A stretch of 24,904 nucleotides of DNA from assembly GCA_036384495.1 (NCBI GenBank), contig DASVMD010000065.1:1-24904 (forward strand). The letters run 5' to 3'. Below are positions 13,260 to 20,845 of this stretch, piece by piece. Position numbers and translations under genes: made by a program. Under the pieces are notes generated by a model that was given only the letters and a program-made list of their open reading frames with translations, made no database searches and was not told the origin of the DNA. The stretch is from JAQGHB01 sp036384495. Its GTDB lineage: Bacteria; Patescibacteriota; Saccharimonadia; Saccharimonadales; UBA4665. Position 1 is the first letter of the stretch. Each line of letters opens with the position of its first letter.

Positions 13260-13973
13260 CTACTGTCTGGGCGTGCCAGTGACCTGCAGGAACGGTTGAC
13301 TCATTGCATGTTCGTAGGCCGTGGCCCAGTTTTTATAGCCTTGATTGCTGGGATGAAACAGATCGGGCGCGTAGACGCGCAAAGAATTATGCGCTCGCGT
13401 GACGGTCTGTAAATCGGCTACTCGCAAGTCGTACTTCTGAGCGCTGGCGGCAATGTGCTTATTGGCATCGAGCGCCTGCGTGTTGTGGCGAATTCGGCCG
13501 CCAAAGTACGGCGTATTGCCCACGATAGTGCCAGCCGGTAAAGCCGCCGCTAGCTGATCGTATTTGCGAGCAAAATCCGTTGAATTATACTTGCCAGCAA
13601 CGTCGTTAGCGCCAATGTCCACCGTAACCAAGTCGGCCTTATACTTTTGAAGTTGAGGGATCTGCTTAGCGAGCACATCTTCTATTTTGGCTCCAGAAAC
13701 ACTCAAATTTACTACCCTGACCTTTTGACCAGTTTGTGCCTGAATGTACTTGGACAGCAGGCCAACATAGCCGTACTGCGGTTTGCTGGCGCCAATCCCC
13801 TGCGCTGCCGAATCGCCCAGCGCAACATAGGTAAAGCTTCCGGAATTAGGCAGGTTTTTCCAGTAATCGGCGTAGCTTTTCAGGTGTGATTTAAGTTGCA
13901 ACAGGGCGATTATCTCGACCAGTAGCAACAAAGCAACGACGCCGGCCAAAATAAACAAAATCTTTTTAAACAT
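13260..13973 (-). CDS. Membrane-anchored SGNH/GDSL hydrolase
   Basis: This 237-residue protein has an N-terminal anchor helix (about 5-26) and then an SGNH hydrolase domain. Block I is YVALGDSAAQGIG with nucleophile S55, block II is VSGAK (G94), block III is IGAND (N123), and block V is DLFHPSNQG with D204 and H207. All catalytic residues are present. Such enzymes remove acyl or acetyl groups from lipids or glycans, here probably outside the membrane. The ATG at 13973 is preferred over one at 14033. A TATACT ends 6 bases before it, and the longer form would add a polar stretch in front of the signal anchor. It is divergent from the GtrB-GtrA operon, so surface glycan modification is plausible. 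Confidence 0.85.
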   Translation of the reverse strand: MFKKILFILAGVVALLLLVEIIALLQLKSHLKSYADYWKNLPNSGSFTYVALGDSAAQGIGASKPQYGYVGLLSKYIQAQTGQKVRVVNLSVSGAKIEDVLAKQIPQLQKYKADLVTVDIGANDVAGKYNSTDFARKYDQLAAALPAGTIVGNTPYFGGRIRHNTQALDANKHIAASAQKYDLRVADLQTVTRAHNSLRVYAPDLFHPSNQGYKNWATAYEHAMSQPFLQVTGTPRQ

Positions 13974-13979
13974 AACCTG

Positions 13980-13985
13980 AGTATA
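13980..13985 (-). promoter_or_regulatory. -10 of the SGNH hydrolase gene (leaderless)
   Basis: TATACT on the minus strand ending exactly 6 bases before the ATG at 13973. It fixes the start codon. Confidence 0.55.
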
Positions 13986-13999
13986 CAGGAAACGATATC

Positions 14000-14008
14000 T
14001 GTTATACT
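14000..14008 (+). promoter_or_regulatory. Extended -10 promoter of the glycosyltransferase operon
   Basis: TGTTATACT, 11 bases before the ATG at 14020. A short GAGGT ribosome site (14010-14014) lies between. It is back-to-back with the SGNH promoter, about 15 bases apart. Confidence 0.5.
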
Positions 14009-14019
14009 TGAGGTCATAA

Positions 14020-14979
14020 ATGTCCGCTTCCAAACAATTGGTCTTATCTGTTGTGGTGCCTGTTTTTAATGAGGCGGCTGGCCTTCCCCGGTTTCATGAA
14101 TCTCTGGTGGCTGAGCTTCAAAAAATGGACATCGAGTCGTACGAGATTATCTACTGCAACGACGGCAGCACCGATAACACCGTATCTGTTATAGAAGAGT
14201 TCGTGGCCAAAAACCCTCACACTAAATTGTTGAGTTTATCCCGTAACTTTGGTAAAGAAATCGCTACCACTGCCGGTATCCATAAGGCTCGTGGCCAAGC
14301 AATTATTACACTGGACGGCGACGGTCAGCACCCCGTGGATTTGCTGCCGCAATTCGTGGAGCGCTGGAAAGCAGGCGCCAAGGTGGTGGTTGGTCGCCGA
14401 ACCAATTACCGTACCTCGCCGCTTAAGCGCCTGACCTCCAAGCTGTTCTATAAGTTTTTCAAGCTATTTACAGGGGTAAAACTATTGCCCGAAGCCACTG
14501 ATTATCGCCTAATCGACCGCATAGTCCAGCAGGATTTCATACGCATGACCGAACGTAGTCGCATGACCCGCGCCTTGATTGACTGGCTGGGCTACCCGCG
14601 CGAATACGTTTCATACACCGAAAATCCACGCCTGCACGGCGAGGCCACATACTCCGTTAGCAAACTGCTCAAATTAGCCGTTGACAGTGTCATTTCTACC
14701 AGTACTTCACCCCTGTATATTGCCATGTACATCGGTGTTGTTGTATTGCCGCTATCGGTGCTTCTGGGCGCCGTTATGCTGCTCGATGCGCTGTTTGGCG
14801 ACCCTCTCGGTATCCGTGCTACAGGCAGCGCCTATGTAGTGGTGCTTATGTTATTCCTGATTGGCGTATTGCTGGTTTCACAAGGCATCATTGGCCTGTA
14901 TTTGTCGCATATCCATACCGAAACACAAAATCGACCCCTGTACATTATTGACGAACATACCTCGAAAGGACTGATATGA
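14020..14979 (+). CDS. GtrB/DPM-like polyprenyl-phosphate glycosyltransferase
   Basis: This 319-residue protein has an N-terminal GT2 domain with VPVFNE (13-18), NDGSTD (47-52) and DGDGQHP (99-105), plus the SRNFGKE acceptor-region motif (74-80). It ends with two membrane helices at about 232-258 and 271-297. This is the GtrB/YfdH/DPM architecture that moves a sugar from a nucleotide donor to undecaprenyl phosphate. The stop overlaps the GtrA-like gene by 4 bases, the usual pairing for O-antigen or teichoic acid decoration. Motifs are intact and length is typical. The sugar is not predictable. Confidence 0.9.
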   Translation: MSASKQLVLSVVVPVFNEAAGLPRFHESLVAELQKMDIESYEIIYCNDGSTDNTVSVIEEFVAKNPHTKLLSLSRNFGKEIATTAGIHKARGQAIITLDGDGQHPVDLLPQFVERWKAGAKVVVGRRTNYRTSPLKRLTSKLFYKFFKLFTGVKLLPEATDYRLIDRIVQQDFIRMTERSRMTRALIDWLGYPREYVSYTENPRLHGEATYSVSKLLKLAVDSVISTSTSPLYIAMYIGVVVLPLSVLLGAVMLLDALFGDPLGIRATGSAYVVVLMLFLIGVLLVSQGIIGLYLSHIHTETQNRPLYIIDEHTSKGLI

Positions 14980-15392
14980 AGCAGAAATTGCTAAACTCCT
15001 TAAGTCCTGCTATGCAACGCTATCTCGTGGTCGGTGTGTCGGTGTATGCGCTGGAACTAATCGTAATTGTGATTGCGCAGCAACTGGGCGCCAGTTCGGT
15101 CGTAGCGGTAGGCGTCGCTTTTTGGGTTGGCCTGGTGATATCATTTACGCTGCAAAAATTTGTAACCTTTGGCGATAAGCGCACACACCACAAGGTTGTG
15201 ATCCCACAGTTGTTAGCCACTACAGCGCTCGTGCTGTTCAATTTCGGCTTCACACTAGTGGTTACTAAGTTGCTCGCCGATGTTGTACCGGCAGTTATTT
15301 CACGTACTCTAGCGCTCGGCGTGACAACTATCTGGAATTTTTACCTGTATAAAACGCGTATTTTTAAATCAGAGGAACAACCAGTGTATTAA
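14976..15392 (+). CDS. GtrA-like flippase-family membrane protein
   Basis: This 138-residue protein has four helices (about 13-35, 40-60, 75-95, 105-128) and contains VGLVISFTLQKFVTFGDKR, the conserved GtrA core with the F-T-F aromatic motif. It is translationally coupled (ATGA) to the upstream GtrB-like gene and probably helps move the lipid-linked sugar across the membrane. The next gene starts 2 bases after its stop, so all three are one operon. Confidence 0.88.
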   Translation: MKQKLLNSLSPAMQRYLVVGVSVYALELIVIVIAQQLGASSVVAVGVAFWVGLVISFTLQKFVTFGDKRTHHKVVIPQLLATTALVLFNFGFTLVVTKLLADVVPAVISRTLALGVTTIWNFYLYKTRIFKSEEQPVY

Positions 15393-15394
15393 AT

Positions 15395-18004
15395 ATGGCG
15401 ACGCAAAAGAAACACACCGCACAAAACTCAACTACGGTACTCGGCAAGCTTGTTAGTCTGCCGCAATTTCCGCGAATCTATCTGTTGGCTAGCTTGGCGA
15501 TACTACTGGTAACCGCTCTGTTTTGGTCAATTTTAGGTGCTCATTTGCAGGCTGATAACGCTGATCAGCTGGCCGATCCGTACATGTTTTCCAACTACCA
15601 CACTTTCCATGCAGCTTCCTTCCCTGTGGCCCATACCTTTTTGTTAAAATGGCCGATTTTTGCACTAGTGAGCTGGTTTGGTATCTCGGCCCAGACTATT
15701 TTGCTGGCGACGGTGTTTTGTGTACTGGCAACACTGGCTGCGCTGGTATACATATTGTTCCGGATTGAACGCCGCCCGCTGGTGCTGGGCACCATATTCT
15801 TAGGATTGGCCTCGATGTTGCTTCTGGTGCCAGCTCAACCCTACCCTGGCGGCTTACTACCGGTGAATATGGCCATGCTGGCAACGCGCAATCTCGAATA
15901 TGTGTTTTACCTGGCCGCTTTGGCGCTTTTGGCAAAAGCTACGCGCATACGGAGCCGCAATTTCTGGGTAGGTGCCGTTGTTTTGAGTATTTTATTGGCG
16001 AGCGATCGGCTGTTCCTAGGACTCAGCGCCGGGGGTGCCATTTTGGCGCTCGTAGGCTATGCCCTGACACGCAGCTGGCAACTTGTCAGCCTGGCGGCCA
16101 GATGGCTCATTGCTACCTGTGTTGCTCTTGTTGGCGCCACTTTCATTGTATGGTTTATATCCTCGGGAGCCGGTTTTACGCATATTATTGGAGGCGGCTC
16201 GCAAAATAGTCCTTACAGTGCAACTCAGAGCGCTAAAAGCGGTATCGAAGGCGCAATTTTTGCCGTGACCGGCTTTGTAACGAATTTTGGAGCCAATCCG
16301 GCGCATGCCGCCACCGAATTTAAACAGATACCGAGCCAGCTGAGCCATAATTTGGCAGCAATCGGCGGCCCGGCTTACCTTGTAAATGCCCTGGCGTTGC
16401 TGTTTGCGCTATGGGTCAGCCTTCGGTATCTTGGCAAAAATATGCTGCAAAGTTACAAAAACAGGAGCGTAAATCTCGATACAGCTGGTAAACTATCGGC
16501 TATGCTCGTGTATTCTACAATTGCCGCCGCGGCAATCTACGTTGGCTCAAAACACCAATATGCTGTCGATGCCCGCTATCTGGGCATTGGCCTGTTTGCG
16601 CTCTGTATTTCGACCGCTACGGCGCTGCGCCATAAGCAGCTACGTCCCGAGCGCCTGGTAATGGCTGGTCTCATCCTATGTGCGGCAATTGTGCTCGGCG
16701 TGTTCGCGGCAGCCCACGACCAGCACAAGAACACTGCTGCCCTGCAGGACATCCACAACCGTGATCAGCTAATCGCCCAGGCCATGAATGGCCGTCATAC
16801 TCAGGTATTGCTCGGTGACTACTGGCGCGTTATGCCAGCCAAGCTGGCCTCTAGTAACAGGCTATCGGTTTGGCCGCTATCGGCGTGTACGCAGCCGCGA
16901 ACAGTGCTCACTAGCGAAGCCTGGCGGCCGGATATAACCAAACACGGTTTCGCTTATCTGCTATCACTCGACCGTGGACTTACCGACTACCCACGGTGCG
17001 GCCTTAAACAAATCATCGATACCTACGGCCGCCCCAACGCTAGCCTGCCGATCGCCGGAAATTTGAGTCATCCAAAAGAGCTGCTACTGTTCTACGACCA
17101 CGGAATTCATCACTCTTCACCTCTGACACCGCAGCCGCAAAAAGGGCCGGCAACCGTGCTGCCGATTTCCACTGACGAGCTGCCCAATACTACCTGTGAC
17201 GGCCCGACTATTATGAACGTTGTGGCCCACCAGGACGATGACCTGCTCTTTTTGAGTCCGAACTTACTCCATGACATACAAAGTGGCCACTGCGTACGCA
17301 CGGTGTACCTTACCGCTGGCGACTCGGGCCGCGATACGTTCTACTGGTTGTCGAGACAGCAAGGAGCCGAGGCGGCGTACGCCACCATGATCAACTCTCC
17401 CGATGCTTGGGTGCAGCGCATCGTCAAAGTTTCCGAAAAGCAATATATTACGGTAGCTAATATTCGCGGCAACTCCAAAGTATCGCTGATTTTTATGAAT
17501 CTTCCAGATGGCAACCTCAAGGGCGAGGGCTTTGGTATGTCGCGGAACGAAAGCCTATCCAAGCTGCTAAACGGCAAGATTTCTACCATGCACACCGTTG
17601 ATGGCGAGTCTACCTATAGTTCCAGTGAGCTCATAAGCACCCTAGCCAAGGTTATGCACATCTATCAGCCAGCCGAAATCCGCACTCAGGCGAACTCGTC
17701 CGGTGGCCAGTATCCAGATCACAGCGATCACATTTCGACCGGACAATTTGCCGCCAAAGCCCACGACCTCTACGAGCAGCAACAGTTCAACGGCCTGATT
17801 CACGTGCCACTCATTAGCTATGCCGGCTACCCTATCCACGGCATGCCGCCCAATGTTTCCGGCCAAGATTTGCAGCAAAAAGAAGCCGCGTTCTTTGCCT
17901 ACACCAAATATGATGGCGCCACCTGTCACTCCCATGCCGAATGTGCCAACACTCCAACCTACCACGCCTACCTCACCCGGCAGTACCCGCTTTTCAGCCG
18001 CTAA
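15395..18004 (+). CDS. Polytopic membrane protein fused to PIG-L/LmbE deacetylase domain
   Basis: This 869-residue fusion has about eleven membrane helices in residues 25-450, in a GT-C-like layout with a first external loop DNADQLADPYMFSNYHTFHA. A soluble middle follows, then a PIG-L/LmbE domain (about 600-860). The zinc motif is AHQDDD (611-616, Pro of the usual AHPDD replaced by Gln), with DHSDH at 775-779 supplying the third ligand. LmbE proteins deacetylate N-acetylglucosamine groups on lipid-linked or soluble sugars. Placed directly after the GtrB-GtrA pair, it could transfer or modify that sugar and deacetylate it outside the membrane. No Shine-Dalgarno site is seen, so reinitiation from the upstream stop is likely. 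The N-terminal activity is unknown. Confidence 0.82.
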   Translation: MATQKKHTAQNSTTVLGKLVSLPQFPRIYLLASLAILLVTALFWSILGAHLQADNADQLADPYMFSNYHTFHAASFPVAHTFLLKWPIFALVSWFGISAQTILLATVFCVLATLAALVYILFRIERRPLVLGTIFLGLASMLLLVPAQPYPGGLLPVNMAMLATRNLEYVFYLAALALLAKATRIRSRNFWVGAVVLSILLASDRLFLGLSAGGAILALVGYALTRSWQLVSLAARWLIATCVALVGATFIVWFISSGAGFTHIIGGGSQNSPYSATQSAKSGIEGAIFAVTGFVTNFGANPAHAATEFKQIPSQLSHNLAAIGGPAYLVNALALLFALWVSLRYLGKNMLQSYKNRSVNLDTAGKLSAMLVYSTIAAAAIYVGSKHQYAVDARYLGIGLFALCISTATALRHKQLRPERLVMAGLILCAAIVLGVFAAAHDQHKNTAALQDIHNRDQLIAQAMNGRHTQVLLGDYWRVMPAKLASSNRLSVWPLSACTQPRTVLTSEAWRPDITKHGFAYLLSLDRGLTDYPRCGLKQIIDTYGRPNASLPIAGNLSHPKELLLFYDHGIHHSSPLTPQPQKGPATVLPISTDELPNTTCDGPTIMNVVAHQDDDLLFLSPNLLHDIQSGHCVRTVYLTAGDSGRDTFYWLSRQQGAEAAYATMINSPDAWVQRIVKVSEKQYITVANIRGNSKVSLIFMNLPDGNLKGEGFGMSRNESLSKLLNGKISTMHTVDGESTYSSSELISTLAKVMHIYQPAEIRTQANSSGGQYPDHSDHISTGQFAAKAHDLYEQQQFNGLIHVPLISYAGYPIHGMPPNVSGQDLQQKEAAFFAYTKYDGATCHSHAECANTPTYHAYLTRQYPLFSR

Positions 18005-18045
18005 TTAAGACGTAGGTGCTTTCTCCTCTTGCGGCGTGTATCGTG

Positions 18046-18051
18046 TATAAT
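18046..18051 (+). promoter_or_regulatory. Strong -10 in front of a structured intergenic region
   Basis: A perfect TATAAT, 41 bases after the stop of the deacetylase fusion. No ORF of credible quality follows it, so the transcript is probably non-coding. Confidence 0.5.
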
Positions 18052-18057
18052 TAAAAG

Positions 18058-18190
18058 TAACTAGTAGCGGGTGGGAGAAACGAGACCGCTTGATCTATCG
18101 CCACCCCACGTACCAAAAACCTGCGCCCGTAACAGGGGTCAGCCTGTCAAGTGCCGCCTTTCAGGTTTTTAGACTGGTGTGCGCCTTTTT
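18058..18190 (+). ncRNA. Putative structured small RNA, family unknown
   Basis: Downstream of the TATAAT the sequence is GC-rich and highly pairable. gggtgg (18069-18074) can pair with ccaccc (18101-18106), and in competition agcgg (18066-18070) can pair with ccgct (18086-18090). A 9-bp stem aaaaacctg / caggttttt (18115-18123 with 18162-18170) encloses an inner hairpin acagg / cctgt (18132-18136 with 18143-18147) and ends in a T-run. A second T6 run lies at 18185-18190. I see none of the hallmark motifs of SRP RNA, tmRNA or RNase P RNA. The long hairpin could instead be only a shared terminator for the deacetylase and the convergent MFS gene. Confidence 0.35.
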
Positions 18191-18242
18191 TGCGGGCTCA
18201 ATCATTTTATACAAATAGCCTCCAGGCTTGCTCCCGGTAACA

Positions 18243-19829
18243 TTAGTTGATTTTTACGGGCAAGTTTCTGGAAAGCAAAAGCGACAGTATCGACAGCGCG
18301 AAAACCACAAAAAGGCCCTGTTTGAGTGCTTTTATTTGAGCATCACGATAGGTATCAGATATGGTTTTGGCAGCGGTTGGACTCCCGCCTTTTTGAAGCA
18401 CGTAGTTCTTTGCCTGTGACTGTGTTACAACCTGAACGCCCGTGTCCGCCATTTTGGATATTTCATGCTTGGCAGTACTGGAAATATCGGGACTACTTTG
18501 CACCGCCGAAACAAAGCCAGAAGTCAGCATCAGCATAAACACCGAGCCTACTATGGCCGTCCCGAACGAAGAGCCAAGGTTTTGGAATGTCCCCTGTAAG
18601 CCCCCAACCTCCGCGGTATCTTTTTTACTGACAGCCGACATATTGACATTGCCCAGCTGCGAGGCCAGCAAGCCAAATCCAACCCCAATGATGAACATCC
18701 CAATCCAGAAGAATGCGCCCTTAAGCTCGGGCTGAATGGAGGCCAGCACGAATAGTAAACCAGCCGACATCGCCACCTGGCCCCACCGAGCGATATTTTT
18801 AGCCGTGCGACTGGTAGATAATTTAGAGCCGATGGCCGAAAACAAGACCAGTCCAATCGACAGGGGTACTAATTTAATCCCCGTTTTTAAGGCATCATAG
18901 CCAAGTATAGTTTGCAAATAAACGGGGATCACAAAGAATAATGCGGCAATGGTAAAGTACTGACTAAAGAATGAGCTTAAGCCGCTCCGCAGCGCGGGAA
19001 TAGACAGTAAGGATACTTTGAGGAGTGGCGTTTTGCCGCTAGCTTGTAGCTGTTTTTGCCTTTGATAAAACCACCACAGCACCACGATTCCAGCCAGTAT
19101 GAGGTATGCTACCAGTGAGATTCCCAGAGGTGCTATTTCCTTGCCATTGACTACCGGTGAGGCCAAGGGGTTAATCCAGCCCCAGGTTTTACTTTGCAGT
19201 ATGCCGAAGACTAGCATTGCCAAGCCGCCAGCCGAGAGCACTGAGCTCATAATGTCTATAGATGTCTTGCTATCTGCTTTTTCGTCATAGATCTTGTGTG
19301 CGGTCAGGAGTACGCCAGTCATTATCACGGTTTCGGCCGCAAAGACGAACCGCCAGGAAAGATAGGTGGTCACTAGGCCACCAATAAGCGGCCCAACCGC
19401 CGCTGCCATACCAGTAACGGCTCCAAGGATAGAAAAAGCTATCACGCGGTCGCGCCCCTTGTAGTTAATTGCTGCCAGTGCCGCAATCGCCGGGATCACC
19501 AAAACGGCACCCAGGCCCTCGACGAGCGACCAGCCAAATAGTAAGGCGGTCAAGTTTGGGCTCAGTGCAGTCAGCAGCGAGCCGATTCCGTATATTATCG
19601 AGCCAATGCGGAAAGCATTGTGTCTCCCCCATTTATCGCCAATCTTACCGCCGGTGAGCATCAACGCGGCCATTGTCAGGGCATACATGGTAATGGCCGC
19701 TTGCATGCCAGATATCGTCGTTCCCAGATCTTTGGCTACCGTTGAGATAGAGACATTCATCACCGTACTGTCTAAGATCATGACAAATTGTGATACCGCC
19801 AAAATGATGATCACCAACCATCTCTTCAT
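18243..19829 (-). CDS. MFS exporter, DHA2 (EmrB/QacA) family
   Basis: This is a 528-residue, 14-helix drug:proton antiporter type protein. The first helix ends with LDSTVMNVSISTVAKDL (motif D1 of DHA2). Motif A, GGKIGDKWGRHN, lies between helices 2 and 3, motif C-like GAVTGMAAAVGPLIGG in helix 5, and LGYDALKTGIKLVPL later in the chain. An extended cytoplasmic or external loop precedes the last helix. Length and motifs fit a multidrug or metabolite exporter. The ATG at 19829 is chosen because TGCTATGAT ends 6 bases before it, whereas the longer ORF from 19949 adds 40 residues unlike a membrane protein start. It stands alone with no regulator beside it; the substrate is unknown. Confidence 0.92.
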   Translation of the reverse strand: MKRWLVIIILAVSQFVMILDSTVMNVSISTVAKDLGTTISGMQAAITMYALTMAALMLTGGKIGDKWGRHNAFRIGSIIYGIGSLLTALSPNLTALLFGWSLVEGLGAVLVIPAIAALAAINYKGRDRVIAFSILGAVTGMAAAVGPLIGGLVTTYLSWRFVFAAETVIMTGVLLTAHKIYDEKADSKTSIDIMSSVLSAGGLAMLVFGILQSKTWGWINPLASPVVNGKEIAPLGISLVAYLILAGIVVLWWFYQRQKQLQASGKTPLLKVSLLSIPALRSGLSSFFSQYFTIAALFFVIPVYLQTILGYDALKTGIKLVPLSIGLVLFSAIGSKLSTSRTAKNIARWGQVAMSAGLLFVLASIQPELKGAFFWIGMFIIGVGFGLLASQLGNVNMSAVSKKDTAEVGGLQGTFQNLGSSFGTAIVGSVFMLMLTSGFVSAVQSSPDISSTAKHEISKMADTGVQVVTQSQAKNYVLQKGGSPTAAKTISDTYRDAQIKALKQGLFVVFALSILSLLLSRNLPVKIN

Positions 19830-19835
19830 AATTTC

Positions 19836-19844
19836 ATCATAGCA
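19836..19844 (-). promoter_or_regulatory. Extended -10 promoter of the MFS gene (leaderless)
   Basis: TGCTATGAT on the minus strand; the hexamer ends exactly 6 bases before the ATG at 19829. Confidence 0.6.
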
Positions 19845-19890
19845 AACAATAATTGTTGGGAATGTGATATATGTCTTAGCCGGCTTGAGC

Positions 19891-20526
19891 CTAGTAGAAT
19901 TCAGATAGCTTCTGTAGCTCGGCTTTCGTTGGTGCGCGCATGATAGCATCTTCGATAGGCTGCTTAAGCCAAAGCTGGTCTTCTTCGGGAATCGCCATAG
20001 ATTTTGGCCATTTTAGTGGCCCTATGCTGTATCTTTCTCTACGCGTATTAATATTCGCAAAATCTTCAACGACAGGCAGGAACGGAAAATCGTTGTCATC
20101 AAAAAGCCAGATAGTGCCAAATGTTTGCGGCCTATGTTCGAGCACGGCTATCCAATCAACCATTGCTGGTATTGACGCAGCTTGAGTGTTTTCTGTTGAT
20201 AGCCTATAGCAAGCCTCGAAAGCCGCGAGCACGCGCTTTGTTGCCTCAAGAGAATCGTGTGTAGCCAAAACCGACAGCGCAGTGGCTGCTTCTGAACCAA
20301 TTGCATCAAGTGATGGCTGATCCTTAATCTCACCTAATATTTGAAGTGCTCGCCTGCCGCGCCACGCAACAGATTTACGCAGGTCGTGTTTTAACGCTTG
20401 CAGCTTTTCGTCGGATAGTTTGTCTATAAACTCAGCTTTGGCATATTCTTTCCATTGTGCCTGGTCTTGAGCTAAGAGGTCGATAAGTTCTGCTGCTTGT
20501 CGAGGATACTTCATATTACTGCCCAT
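19891..20526 (-). CDS. Hypothetical cytoplasmic protein, possibly DUF6624-like
   Basis: This 211-residue protein has no signal or membrane helix. The first 120 residues are helical and charged (EFIDKLSDEKLQALKHDLRK, then a repeat-like helical set). The second part has a WIAVLEHRPQTFGTIW segment that loosely recalls the Q-x-x-G-T motif of DUF6624 proteins, followed by an acidic DDNDF loop and a C-terminal helix. The family suggestion is weak. Two starts are possible, 20526 (MGSN) and 20514 (MKYP). The gene begins only a few bases after the terminator of tRNA-Arg on the same strand, so its promoter must overlap that terminator or the gene depends on read-through. Confidence 0.6.
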   Translation of the reverse strand: MGSNMKYPRQAAELIDLLAQDQAQWKEYAKAEFIDKLSDEKLQALKHDLRKSVAWRGRRALQILGEIKDQPSLDAIGSEAATALSVLATHDSLEATKRVLAAFEACYRLSTENTQAASIPAMVDWIAVLEHRPQTFGTIWLFDDNDFPFLPVVEDFANINTRRERYSIGPLKWPKSMAIPEEDQLWLKQPIEDAIMRAPTKAELQKLSEFY

Positions 20527-20532
20527 GATAAC

Positions 20533-20563
20533 AAAAATAGACGCCAGTAGCCGACGTCTATTT
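20533..20563 (-). terminator. Terminator of tRNA-Arg
   Basis: On the minus strand, stem aaatagacg / cgtctattt with partial further pairing and a T5 run (complement of 20533-20537). It ends 7 bases before the ATG at 20526, and its TATTTT could double as a -10 for that gene. Confidence 0.75.
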
Positions 20564-20576
20564 AAATTGCATAATG

Positions 20577-20653
20577 TGGTGTACCCGACAGGATTCGAAC
20601 CTACGACCTTCGGCTCCGCAAGCCGACGCTCTATCCAGCTGAGCTACGGGTAC
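20577..20653 (-). tRNA. tRNA-Arg (anticodon GCG)
   Basis: A 77-base tRNA with encoded CCA. The acceptor stem GTACCCG / CGGGTAC is fully paired, discriminator A. The D-arm is GCTC...GAGC, the anticodon arm TCGGC-TTGCGGA-GCCGA gives GCG, and the T-arm is GTAGG-TTCGAAT-CCTGT. It reads CGC/CGU directly. Most bacteria use ACG (inosine) here, so this anticodon is unusual. Confidence 0.92.
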
Positions 20654-20669
20654 ACAAACAACAGGGGTA

Positions 20670-20678
20670 ATTGTAGCA
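20670..20678 (-). promoter_or_regulatory. Extended -10 promoter of tRNA-Arg
   Basis: TGCTACAAT on the minus strand, 16 bases before the tRNA 5' end. Confidence 0.6.
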
Positions 20679-20722
20679 TGTTCTTGAGGAGAAATCTAGT
20701 CCACGGCATATCGCGCCTAATC

Positions 20723-20731
20723 TGTTAAAAT
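20723..20731 (+). promoter_or_regulatory. Extended -10 promoter of tRNA-Ser(CGA)
   Basis: TGTTAAAAT, 11 bases before the tRNA 5' end at 20743. Confidence 0.55.
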
Positions 20732-20742
20732 AAACCAAGCGC

Positions 20743-20830
20743 GGAGAGGTGCAGGAGTGGTTGAACTGGCTTGTCTCGAAAACAAGTGTGCCGCAAGGTA
20801 CCGAGGGTTCGAATCCCTCTCTCTCCGCCA
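20743..20830 (+). tRNA. tRNA-Ser (anticodon CGA)
   Basis: An 88-base class II tRNA with encoded CCA (20828-20830). The acceptor stem is GGAGAGG / TCTCTCC. The anticodon arm CTTGT-CTCGAAA-ACAAG gives CGA (reads UCG). The variable arm forms a hairpin, and the T-arm GAGGG-TTCGAAT-CCCTC is identical to the other two serine tRNAs here. The convergent gene at 20846 ends 16 bases away without a visible terminator between. Confidence 0.95.
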
Positions 20831-20845
20831 CGCGTCCAGGGCATT

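Noticed and set aside
13974..14033. Longer start (ATG at 14033) for the anchored SGNH hydrolase
   Set aside because: It would place 20 polar residues before the signal anchor and overlap both divergent promoters; the -10 at 13985-13980 fits the ATG at 13973.
18071..18172. 33-codon GTG-started ORF in the structured intergenic region
   Set aside because: GTG start, no Shine-Dalgarno site, and it spans strong hairpins; RNA structure explains the sequence better.
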